Source: Cyanothece sp. UBA12306 (GTDB lineage Bacteria; Cyanobacteriota; Cyanobacteriia; Cyanobacteriales; Microcystaceae). Taken from it: a stretch of DNA of 6,345 bases. The DNA is taken from the NCBI GenBank assembly GCA_003448685.1, contig DLXW01000138.1, positions 19,430-25,774 of the forward strand, read 5' to 3'. Shown piece after piece: positions 1 to 5,419 of the stretch (position 1 is the stretch's first letter; the number at the start of each line of letters is the position of its first letter). Position numbers and translations under genes: made by a program. The notes below the pieces were generated by a model. It worked only from the letters and a program-made list of their open reading frames with translations, was not told the DNA's origin and did not search any database.

Positions 1-943
1 TGTCTTGTTTAACTAAACCATCTAACATTTTTTGTGCTGAACCAAATAAGCTATTTTTAATAAATTGCCGAAACCAAACCGGTAATTTATGGAGTCGCCA
101 AAAAGCATTTAAGGAGGTAAAATGAATTAAATAGGCGCGGGTATAAGTTCGATTAACAGGACAAAACAAGCAATATATTGTGAAATATTCCCCTAAGTTT
201 GAAACCCAATGGGGATAAAGATAACTTACTTTTAAAGGTTGTTGATACACTCTACGTAACCAGGGAAAAAATAACTGAGAAATTGACCAAATACGATCAA
301 TTTTATAATAACTTTCTGCTTCATAAATAGCGTCTATTTTTTGTTCATTAGCTGATATTTTTTCTAATTTTGCATTAGCCCAAGGTTGATAATTATTATG
401 TAAATGTCCGTGGTACATATCCATCAAATTTTCAATGAGAAAAGAAAAATGACCCTTACATTCGATGGTCGAAACAGTAGCAATATAATTAAGATGTTGC
501 CATTCTGGAATTTTTAAGGGATTTATTGAGTTATTATTCAAGAGATTTTTATCCCCTAAAAATAGCCAAATAAATCCGTCTGATTCTTGAACAGGATAAG
601 AATAAATCTGGCAATTGGGCAGTTGTTGCTTGTCCGTTAAATAGGGAATTGACTGGCATTTTCCTTGGGGGTTAAATTGCCATCCATGATAAGCACATTC
701 TAAATTATCTTCTACAACTTTGCCCGCACTCAGTTTAACTTGACGATGGGGACAGCGATCTTCTAAAGCATGGATTTTTCCGAGAGTATCCCTATAGATT
801 ACAATGGAATGATACCAAACTATGACTCCCAATGGTCTATCGGTTATTTCTTTAGTAGAGGCTACTACATACCAATGGTTAGGATTAATTTCACAAGTGC
901 GAATATTTCTAGCTTGAGTAGAATTGCTATCCGATTCAATCAT
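1..943 (-). CDS. Rieske [2Fe-2S] non-heme iron oxygenase, alpha-subunit type (3' end cut by window edge)
   Basis: The first 314 codons are present and the C-terminus runs off the left edge. A Rieske cluster site is complete: CPH with C64 and H66, then CAYHGW with C83 and H86. The mononuclear iron site follows as N172-x2-D175-x2-H178-x3-H182, fitting the (D/E)x2Hx3-4H motif of ring-hydroxylating oxygenases. A third iron ligand (an Asp/Glu) would lie further on and is not identified. Such enzymes use electrons from a reductase or ferredoxin to insert oxygen into an organic substrate. Relatives include the pheophorbide a oxygenase/LLS1/TIC55 group and bacterial VanA-type demethylases, but the substrate cannot be read from the sequence. 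The ATG at 943 is preceded nine codons upstream by an in-frame TAG and no other start lies between, so the start is firm although no Shine-Dalgarno is visible. The gene is divergent from scpB. Confidence 0.93.
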   Translation of the reverse strand, partial: MIESDSNSTQARNIRTCEINPNHWYVVASTKEITDRPLGVIVWYHSIVIYRDTLGKIHALEDRCPHRQVKLSAGKVVEDNLECAYHGWQFNPQGKCQSIPYLTDKQQLPNCQIYSYPVQESDGFIWLFLGDKNLLNNNSINPLKIPEWQHLNYIATVSTIECKGHFSFLIENLMDMYHGHLHNNYQPWANAKLEKISANEQKIDAIYEAESYYKIDRIWSISQLFFPWLRRVYQQPLKVSYLYPHWVSNLGEYFTIYCLFCPVNRTYTRAYLIHFTSLNAFWRLHKLPVWFRQFIKNSLFGSAQKMLDGLVKQD

Positions 944-1001
944 GGGTTGCTGATGGATTTTATCCAGTAACTAGAATTTTTGCCAACTATTTTACTCTAA
1001 A

Positions 1002-1007
1002 ATTATA
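1002..1007 (-). promoter_or_regulatory. possible -10 box for the Rieske oxygenase gene
   Basis: On the minus strand this reads TATAAT, an exact sigma70-type -10 hexamer, 58 bases upstream of the oxygenase ATG in an AT-rich divergent spacer. No convincing -35 box stands at 16-18 bases (GTTATT is the closest at 17). Cyanobacterial promoters often rely mainly on the -10 element, but in AT-rich DNA such a match can also be chance. Confidence 0.4.
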
Positions 1008-1119
1008 CTAAAAAATGTAAGATTAATAACGAAGTTAATAAACAATTGGTCAAACTCAAAAGAATAATTGAACCAAGATTTTAACTTCGATCCATTAAAG
1101 TTAAAAATAGGGACTGTTT

Positions 1120-1148
1120 TTGAGATTTTTGTAACTTGAATATATAAT
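1120..1148 (+). promoter_or_regulatory. sigma70-type promoter of scpB
   Basis: The -35 box TTGAGA (1120-1125) and the perfect -10 box TATAAT (1143-1148) are separated by exactly 17 bases. The expected start of transcription, about seven bases after the -10 box, falls near 1155, only about three bases before the scpB ATG at 1158. If used, it gives an essentially leaderless mRNA, or a 15-base leader if translation begins at the second ATG (1170). Confidence 0.65.
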
Positions 1149-1157
1149 ATTTTCATC

Positions 1158-1640
1158 ATGACAACAACCATGAGATTAGCAACTACAATTGAAGCAATTC
1201 TTTATTTAAAAGCTCAACCTCTATCTTTAACAGAAATCGCTCAATGGACTAATTGTGATATCAATGAGGTTCAAGAAGCTTTAATTGAACTAATGTCTGA
1301 TTATGCTTATCGAGATAGTGCTTTAGAAGTGGTGGAAACCACTCAAGGTTATAGTTTACAGTTGCGTTCTTCCTTTGATTATCTAATGGATAATTTAATT
1401 CCAGCAGAATTAGGAACAGGAAACCTCAGAACCCTAGCAGCGATCGCCTTAAAAAATCCCATACTACAAACAGATTTAATTGAACTGCGCGGTAGTAGCG
1501 CGTATCAACAGGTTCAGGAATTAGTAGAATTGGGTTTTATTCGTAAACGTCGTCAAGAAAATGGCCGATCCTATTGGTTAGAGGTTACTGACAAATTTCA
1601 CCAATATTTTGAGATCGATCAACTTCCTGAAGTACAGTAA
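1158..1640 (+). CDS. scpB: Segregation and condensation protein B (ScpB)
   Basis: The 160-residue product matches ScpB, the winged-helix partner that binds as a dimer to the kleisin ScpA in the SMC-ScpAB condensin complex, which compacts and separates replicated chromosomes on the nucleoid. Two winged-helix domains are visible. The first is about residues 5-75 (IEAILYLKAQPLSLTEIAQ). The second is about 88-153 and holds the family pattern LRTLAAIALKNPILQTDL, then IELRG, a recognition helix, LGFIRKRRQENGRSYWL and a TDKFHQYF end. The protein is shorter than many bacterial ScpBs (170-250 residues) because the C-terminal tail is short. No Shine-Dalgarno is visible, and the ATG lies about ten bases after a perfect -10 box; a second ATG at codon 5 is an equally possible start. 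A HIP1 octamer lies inside (1440-1447). scpA is not in the window, so the genes are not adjacent here. Confidence 0.93.
   Translation: MTTTMRLATTIEAILYLKAQPLSLTEIAQWTNCDINEVQEALIELMSDYAYRDSALEVVETTQGYSLQLRSSFDYLMDNLIPAELGTGNLRTLAAIALKNPILQTDLIELRGSSAYQQVQELVELGFIRKRRQENGRSYWLEVTDKFHQYFEIDQLPEVQ
1440..1447. repeat. HIP1 octamer GCGATCGC
   Basis: This is an exact copy of the highly iterated palindrome HIP1 that is over-represented in many cyanobacterial genomes. Here it lies within scpB and supports the cyanobacterial assignment. I noticed only this one exact copy. Confidence 0.85.
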
Positions 1641-1680
1641 CGGCAACACCGGTTAGGATCATACCCATTACTTCAAATCT

Positions 1681-1700
1681 AACTAAAAAATTTTTTAGTT
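1681..1700. repeat. perfect 20-bp AT-rich palindrome between scpB and the DUF760 gene
   Basis: AACTAAAAAATTTTTTAGTT equals its own reverse complement over all 20 bases, and symmetry stops at both flanks. It lies 41 bases after the scpB stop and 74 bases before the next ATG. With six A followed by six T it would be strongly bent DNA. As RNA it could form a stem of about eight base pairs with a four-base loop and a U run on its 3' arm, so it may act as a weak terminator or as a protein-binding site ahead of the DUF760 gene. Confidence 0.6.
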
Positions 1701-1765
1701 GTTTCTCACAGTAGCGGTTATAGTAGTAATTATGTAACATTAGAAGATAGACAAACCCCATTATT

Positions 1766-1769
1766 GGAG
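1766..1769 (+). promoter_or_regulatory. Shine-Dalgarno of the DUF760 gene
   Basis: GGAG sits five bases before the ATG at 1775, a good spacing. It supports that start, in contrast to scpB just upstream, which shows no ribosome binding site. Confidence 0.75.
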
Positions 1770-1774
1770 TTCTG

Positions 1775-2098
1775 ATGGCCTTTAATTTTGACTTTTTCAC
1801 TTCTGAAACAGCACAACAAGATACAAACTCCCTGATTCAATACCTACAACAACAGCATCCAGAAACCCTATCGAGAATCGCTCAATCTGCAAGTCCAGAC
1901 ATCAGACAGATAATTACCCAGAATGTGCAAGGATTAGTGGGGATGCTACCGTCAGAAGAATTTAACATTTCAATTACGACTGATCGGGAAAATTTAGCTA
2001 GTCTTTTAGCCTCAGCCATGATGACTGGATATTTTCTGGGTAAGATGGAACAACGCAAAAACCTAGATGCTCATTTAGCTAATACTGATTCCCTTTAG
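1775..2098 (+). CDS. DUF760 family protein, function unknown
   Basis: This 107-residue soluble, mostly helical protein belongs to the DUF760 family of cyanobacteria and plant chloroplasts. Family hallmarks are visible: an N-terminal helix with SLIQYLQQQHPETLSRIAQ (about 19-37), then IITQNVQGLVGMLPSEEF (46-63), and the most conserved block, ITTDRENLASLLASAMMTG followed by YFLGKMEQRKNL (67-97). There is no signal peptide or membrane span. The molecular role is not established. Plant members are chloroplast proteins, some linked to stress responses and proteolysis; this is family knowledge and says little about the bacterial function. It follows scpB on the same strand after 134 bases that contain a perfect palindrome, so cotranscription is possible but not certain. 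GGAG at 1766 supports the start. A hairpin follows the stop codon by seven bases. Confidence 0.9.
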   Translation: MAFNFDFFTSETAQQDTNSLIQYLQQQHPETLSRIAQSASPDIRQIITQNVQGLVGMLPSEEFNISITTDRENLASLLASAMMTGYFLGKMEQRKNLDAHLANTDSL

Positions 2099-2105
2099 TG
2101 GGAAA

Positions 2106-2148
2106 TTGACAGTCTCTAGGGTAGAAGGTTTTTTTCCACCCCTGTCAA
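2106..2148 (+). terminator. stem-loop after the DUF760 gene, probable 3' end of the scpB-DUF760 unit
   Basis: TTGACAG (2106-2112) pairs with CTGTCAA (2142-2148), and inside it GGGT (2119-2122) pairs with ACCC (2138-2141), leaving six unpaired bases on the 5' side and a loop with a T7 run. The 3' arm is continuous. It begins seven bases after the DUF760 stop. No U tract follows, so it is not a textbook intrinsic terminator, but it could mark or protect the mRNA 3' end. An alternative pairing exists between CTCTAG (2114-2119) and CTAGAG (2162-2167). Confidence 0.5.
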
Positions 2149-2293
2149 CCTTAAAATAGCACTAGAGGGACAAGAAAACAGTAAATTAATTTAGATGTAG
2201 ATGTCATTTATCAAAATAATTGAGTCTAAAACCTTACCTCTTGAGTAACCAAAAGTTTTTGAAGCGCGGTTAAATACTCGTTACAAAAATCAA

Positions 2294-2326
2294 TTTCTGA
2301 TTTCTGACTTCTGACTTCTGACTTCT
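2294..2326. repeat. heptamer tandem repeat (TTTCTGA/CTTCTGA, four units plus a partial)
   Basis: Units are TTTCTGA at 2294 and 2301, CTTCTGA at 2308 and 2315, and a partial CTTCT at 2322. On the other strand it reads as AGTCAGA-type repeats. Short tandem heptamers of this kind are scattered through intergenic DNA of many filamentous and unicellular cyanobacteria (STRR-like elements). It lies just downstream of the small minus-strand ORF. Confidence 0.85.
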
Positions 2327-2359
2327 TTAACTTGTCCCATGGTTCTCCCTGGCTTAAAT

Positions 2360-2455
2360 TTAGCCTCCTTTGGCAAAACTTCCCATGACTAACGCAGATA
2401 ATAAAATACCTGGAAATAATAATGCTATTAGTAATGCGAGTTGATCAACAGTCAT
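2360..2455 (-). CDS. probable 31-residue single-span membrane protein, not recognised
   Basis: A 31-codon frame begins MTVDQLALLIALLFPG and ends SALVMGSFAKGG before TAA. One hydrophobic helix spans about residues 6-24; the short N-terminus carries Asp4, and the tail carries a Lys, which suggests a periplasm/lumen-to-cytoplasm orientation with the C-terminus inside. The strongest evidence for translation is GAGG at 2467-2464, eight bases before the ATG (GAGGAAAAGACT-ATG). Size and shape resemble the one-helix subunits of cyanobacterial photosystems, cytochrome b6f and NDH-1 (PsbM, PsaM, PetL, NdhQ and others), but the sequence does not match any of these that I can recall. It is alone on its strand, between the scpB-DUF760 unit and the GDSL gene. 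A chance ORF is possible. Confidence 0.55.
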   Translation of the reverse strand: MTVDQLALLIALLFPGILLSALVMGSFAKGG

Positions 2456-2652
2456 AGTCTTTTCCTCTACTTCATTCCTTTCTTTAGTTAAGTTAACGCA
2501 TATTTTTGGATATTTTCGTCAGTTAATTAAATTTTAAGGTATACTTTAACCGGAGGTTGGTGAACTTGAGGGATGGATGATACTTGAATTGAGAGATGAT
2601 TGAGGAATGGGTTTTTGTTTTATGTTGTATGAAATATAGATTATATTGAATT

Positions 2653-2697
2653 TTAACAATGTTTACATTTTAGTTGTAAACATTATATTATTGTTAA
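2653..2697. repeat. nested inverted repeat upstream of the GDSL hydrolase gene
   Basis: AATGTTTAC (2658-2666) and GTAAACATT (2676-2684) are perfect 9-base inverted arms around a 9-base loop. Outside them TTAACAA (2653-2659) is matched by TTGTTAA (2691-2697), offset by six bases on the right side; the two left arms share two bases. The element ends 35 bases before the GDSL start codon, a position suited to a regulator binding site or an mRNA leader structure. It has no U tract. Confidence 0.6.
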
Positions 2698-2732
2698 TAA
2701 AGTATTTTAAAATTCCTTATTAATCTTGCTAT

Positions 2733-3506
2733 ATGAGCAATAAAAACCAAAAACTATTAACTATATCCTTATCTTTGAACGTCATATGCTTAATTTTCTT
2801 AATTTTGTTCATTGCTAGAAAAGGAGGTATTAGTTATGTCAAAAGTAAAGTATCATTTTTAATTCCATCTTCTCAAGAAAAATCAATAAATTCTCCTCCA
2901 AAACCTCGAATAAAAACCTACAAAACTAATAATTATATATCGAAAATTAAATACTTTCAACAGCTGCCTAACTCTGAACAAGAAATAATCTTTTTAGGAG
3001 ATAGCTTAACCGATCAAGGTAACTGGTCAGAACTGCTTAAAAATGGTGATATTATTAATAGGGGAATTGCTGGAGATACTACTGATGGAGTGCTTAATCG
3101 AATTAATGAAGTTATCGAATCTAAACCCCAAAAAATCTTCATTATGATTGGGATTAATGATATCTGGAATGAGAACAAAATCCTGAATGATCTGATTACT
3201 AATTACCAACAGATCCTCACAATTTTTAAAACTCAAATTCCCAAAACTCAAGTTTATATTCAAAGTATTCTACCTATTAATAATGAGCAATACTCAATCA
3301 ATGTTGATAATAATCAGATTTTAGCGGTTAACGAAGAATTGAAAAAAATCGCCTCAAAATTTAACTATCAATATCTAGACTTACATTCCAAATTCGTTGA
3401 GCAATCTAATCAACTTAACCCTGAATATACTAATGATGGAGTTCACTTGAATCTTCAAGGATATTTACTTTGGACAGATATTATTAAACTCTATGTAAAT
3501 AAATAA
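2733..3506 (+). CDS. membrane-anchored SGNH/GDSL-family esterase or lipase
   Basis: This 257-residue protein has the four SGNH blocks in order: block I IIFLGDSLTDQG with nucleophile Ser91; block II NRGIAGDTTDGV with oxyanion glycine, probably Gly114; block III MIGINDIW with Asn142; and block V NDGVHLNLQGY with Asp235 and His238 completing the triad. The overall pattern resembles the platelet-activating-factor acetylhydrolase-like branch of GDSL hydrolases, which cleave O-acetyl or acyl esters. The substrate is not readable. Residues 8-28 are one hydrophobic segment with few basic residues before it and RK after it, so the enzyme is likely membrane-anchored or exported with an uncleaved signal anchor; a linker of about 50 residues (30-80) precedes the catalytic domain. 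Codon use is strongly AT-biased (Ile, Asn, Lys), visibly more so than the dehydrogenase next door. No Shine-Dalgarno is visible. It converges on ndh. Confidence 0.93.
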   Translation: MSNKNQKLLTISLSLNVICLIFLILFIARKGGISYVKSKVSFLIPSSQEKSINSPPKPRIKTYKTNNYISKIKYFQQLPNSEQEIIFLGDSLTDQGNWSELLKNGDIINRGIAGDTTDGVLNRINEVIESKPQKIFIMIGINDIWNENKILNDLITNYQQILTIFKTQIPKTQVYIQSILPINNEQYSINVDNNQILAVNEELKKIASKFNYQYLDLHSKFVEQSNQLNPEYTNDGVHLNLQGYLLWTDIIKLYVNK

Positions 3507-3538
3507 AAAAAATAGAGTCCTAATATATTAAGACTCTA
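3505..3538 (-). terminator. intrinsic terminator of the NDH-2 gene
   Basis: Read on the minus strand, TAGAGTC (3538-3532) and GACTCTA (3519-3513) form a 7-bp stem, extended past one mismatch by the inner palindrome TAATATATTA, and the stem is followed directly by eight U (3512-3505). The hairpin begins 57 bases after the ndh stop. The U tract abuts and overlaps the stop codon of the convergent GDSL gene. The same hairpin may also halt plus-strand transcription, though without a U run in that direction. Confidence 0.85.
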
Positions 3539-3594
3539 GTGATAAATTAAGTAAGTATGTAGGCAAAATTAATGATGTTTATTCACCAAGATCT

Positions 3595-5028
3595 TTATGT
3601 CGAACTTAGGTTACTTACATTATCTTCACTGCCTTTTTGGGAATTTACAATTGCCACTTCAGAGGCAACTTTCTGTAGATCTTGTTGAAGAGATGCTTGA
3701 TAAATCACTGTTTCATGATCATCTTCAAGCCTAATTTCGGGATCTTTGCCAGGGGTGGTAATTAAACGAGCTCCCTTACTCTCGGTAAAATAACTCCAAG
3801 CCCACTGAATCATAACAATTAATTTATTGTCAAATTCGAGTAGGTAGAAGACGTGGATAAATAACCAAACAAACCAAGCCATGAAACCTGATAATTTTAG
3901 CCAACCCATATCAACAACAGCTTGGTGTTTCCCAATAACTGCTAAGTTACCCCAGTCCACATATTTGAAAGGAGATAAGGGACGATGTTGAATGCCATTA
4001 CGAATATAGCGGGCGACATATTCACCTTCTTGCATAGCAACAGGGGCAATTCCTGGCAAAAGATTGCCCTCTTGATCCTCATAATGGGCTAAATCTCCAA
4101 TGACAAAGATATTTGGATACTTAGCTAGATTAAAATGAGGTTCAACAATAACCCGTCCCGCTTTATCGAGTTGAGCATCAGTACGTTCAGCTAAGATATT
4201 GGCTATGGGAGACGCTTTCATCCCTGCTGTCCAGAGGATGGTGCGTGCTTGAATTTGTTCTAATTGATTACCTTCACGGTAGGTAACTATTTGACCTCGA
4301 ATATCGGTGACTCTAACTCCAGTTTTAACGGTGACACCTAATTTTTCTAGGGATTTCTGGGCTTTAGCAGATAGATGGGGGGGATAAACCGGTAAAATAC
4401 GGTCAGGACTTTGTAAAAGGATGATTTCCGCTTGGGATGTGTCAATGTTGCGGAAATCTTCTTTGAGAGTTCCATGGGCTAATTCGGCTAAGGCCCCAGC
4501 TAATTCCACCCCTGCTGGCCCCGCACCCACTAAGACAAAGGTTAACCAATCTTTCCGTCTTTGGGGGTTTGGTTCTTTTTCAGCCGCTTCAAAGGCAATA
4601 AATACCCGACGACGAATTTCTAGGGCATTTTCAATGGTTTTGAGTCCAGGGGCTTTTCCTTCCCAGTCATTGCCAAAATATTGATGGGTTACACCTGTAG
4701 CCAAAATTAGGGAGTCATATTTAATTTCTCTATAGCGCAGTTGGACAGTTTGCTGATCAGGATCAATATCCATCACCTCTCCCATCAGCACTTCCGTATT
4801 TTTGTTCTTACTTAAAAGTGAACGCAAGGGAGAAGAAATATCAGCGGGGGAGAGTCCTCCTGTTGCTACCTGATACAGTAAGGGCTGAAAAACATGAAAG
4901 TTACGTTTATCAATTAAGGTGACTTTGACAGGGGCATTGGCGAGTTTTTGGGCGGCATAAAGTCCCCCAAAACCACCACCAACAATGACGACATGATGAA
5001 GATCTTTGTTGTTAAGTTGATTAACCAT
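3595..5028 (-). CDS. ndh: Type II NAD(P)H:quinone oxidoreductase (NDH-2, Ndb family)
   Basis: This 477-residue flavoenzyme oxidises NAD(P)H and passes electrons to membrane quinone (plastoquinone in cyanobacteria) without pumping protons. The FAD-binding fold opens with VVIVGGGFGG (13-22) and acidic Asp40; a second dinucleotide fold has VLVGAGPAGVELAG (165-178) for NAD(P)H; VIGDLA (309-314) is the second FAD motif, followed by APVAMQEGEYVARY, the usual quinone-side region. A hydrophobic stretch at about 377-415 (GFMAWFVWLFIHVFYLLEF, then IQWAWSYFT) is the C-terminal membrane-binding module of bacterial NDH-2. A variable acidic and serine-rich tail of about 50 residues follows. The residue expected to be acidic at the end of the second strand of the NAD(P) fold is Gln206. 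Cyanobacteria usually carry several paralogues (ndbA, ndbB, ndbC in Synechocystis); which this is cannot be settled by eye. The ATG is the only start after an in-frame TAG; GGAAG lies eleven bases upstream, rather far. Confidence 0.95.
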   Translation of the reverse strand: MVNQLNNKDLHHVVIVGGGFGGLYAAQKLANAPVKVTLIDKRNFHVFQPLLYQVATGGLSPADISSPLRSLLSKNKNTEVLMGEVMDIDPDQQTVQLRYREIKYDSLILATGVTHQYFGNDWEGKAPGLKTIENALEIRRRVFIAFEAAEKEPNPQRRKDWLTFVLVGAGPAGVELAGALAELAHGTLKEDFRNIDTSQAEIILLQSPDRILPVYPPHLSAKAQKSLEKLGVTVKTGVRVTDIRGQIVTYREGNQLEQIQARTILWTAGMKASPIANILAERTDAQLDKAGRVIVEPHFNLAKYPNIFVIGDLAHYEDQEGNLLPGIAPVAMQEGEYVARYIRNGIQHRPLSPFKYVDWGNLAVIGKHQAVVDMGWLKLSGFMAWFVWLFIHVFYLLEFDNKLIVMIQWAWSYFTESKGARLITTPGKDPEIRLEDDHETVIYQASLQQDLQKVASEVAIVNSQKGSEDNVSNLSST

Positions 5029-5197
5029 AAGGTTGATGTCTTCCTTTAGCTTAAAGATATTAGGAGTAAGTCGCTACAAATTAGGTAAAAGTTGAGAATA
5101 TCAAGGACGAAAACAAACTTGTAAGCTTATGTCCTATTACCTGAATTCGTAATTGTTATAACTAAAAATTTGCTTGGGGTTTGAGGGAGTTTTTGGT

Positions 5198-5219
5198 GAA
5201 TTCTTAGGCTCTAGAATTC
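5198..5219. repeat. inverted repeat with GAATTC arms
   Basis: GAATTCT (5198-5204) and AGAATTC (5213-5219) are perfect inverted arms around eight bases. Alternatively GAATTC and then TAG pair with CTA and GAATTC around the loop GCT with one bulged T, giving nine pairs. It lies in the ndh upstream region, about 170 bases before the start codon. No U run follows on either strand. Confidence 0.55.
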
Positions 5220-5345
5220 TACCTACTTATATAGCCTAATTTATTTGACAAGATTTTAAAGTATCTATTCATACTGTTTGATTGCCAAAATTTTGCTTGA
5301 TTACAAAATATGGTCAATGGTCTTTAAAGTTAAATTTTTTCGACG

Positions 5346-5389
5346 ATTGTCAAGATATCATGATTTTTTACAACTTGAAATTGTCAAGA
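5346..5389 (-). promoter_or_regulatory. direct repeat TCTTGACAAT x2 (consensus -35-like hexamers)
   Basis: On the minus strand TCTTGACAAT occurs at 5389-5380 and again at 5355-5346, 34 bases apart. Each contains a perfect TTGACA. Neither has a convincing -10 box at 16-18 bases, so they could be paired regulator sites or one -35 box of an ndh promoter with a leader of about 300 bases. Assignment is tentative. Confidence 0.3.
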
Positions 5390-5419
5390 ACTATTTATTA
5401 TAATTAGAGCTAGTTATTA

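Larger units (their letters stand above)
2099..2732. other. long intergenic stretch around the small membrane-protein gene
   Basis: This 634-base stretch holds the hairpin at 2106-2148, the heptamer repeat at 2294-2326, the small minus-strand gene at 2360-2455 and the dyad at 2653-2697. From 2540 to 2640 there is a purine-rich plus strand with loose GAGG/GATGA repetition and no open frame of note. No tRNA or other structured RNA could be recognised. Confidence 0.6.
5029..5419. other. intergenic region between the Uma2 gene and ndh
   Basis: These 391 bases lie upstream of ndh and downstream of the Uma2 gene, both on the minus strand. I see no credible small ORF. They contain the GAATTC hairpin (5198-5219), a further GAATTC at 5143, the direct repeat at 5346/5380 and, just after the Uma2 stop, the near-palindrome ATAATTAG-AG-CTAGTTAT (5400-5417). 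The ndh promoter must lie here, or transcription reads through from Uma2, but no strong -35/-10 pair close to ndh could be identified. Confidence 0.6.

Noticed and set aside
770..970. 66-residue plus-strand frame
   Set aside because: It lies opposite the N-terminal Rieske domain of the oxygenase, whose motifs are complete on the minus strand.
1585..1800. 71-residue minus-strand frame with hydrophobic character antisense to the scpB end and DUF760 start
   Set aside because: It overlaps both well-supported plus-strand genes, includes the palindrome and the Shine-Dalgarno of the DUF760 gene, and resembles no family I know; most likely a shadow frame.
2294..2326. heptamer tandem units considered as a CRISPR array
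   Set aside because: Units are contiguous 7-mers without spacers; this is a simple tandem repeat.
2225..2345. open minus-strand stretch ending in DFCNEYLTALQKLLVTQEVRF before a TAG, first taken for a degraded gene end
   Set aside because: The part upstream runs through the heptamer repeat and overlaps the small membrane-protein gene in another frame, there is no start with a ribosome binding site, and the protein-like look is confined to about 20 codons.
3027..3263. 78-residue minus-strand frame
   Set aside because: It is antisense to the catalytic core of the GDSL hydrolase.
4421..4684. 87-residue plus-strand frame
   Set aside because: It is antisense to the NAD(P)-binding region of the type II dehydrogenase and has no family features.
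5245..5275. plus-strand TTGACA at 5245 as a promoter
   Set aside because: No acceptable -10 box at 16-18 bases and no plus-strand gene downstream before 6292.
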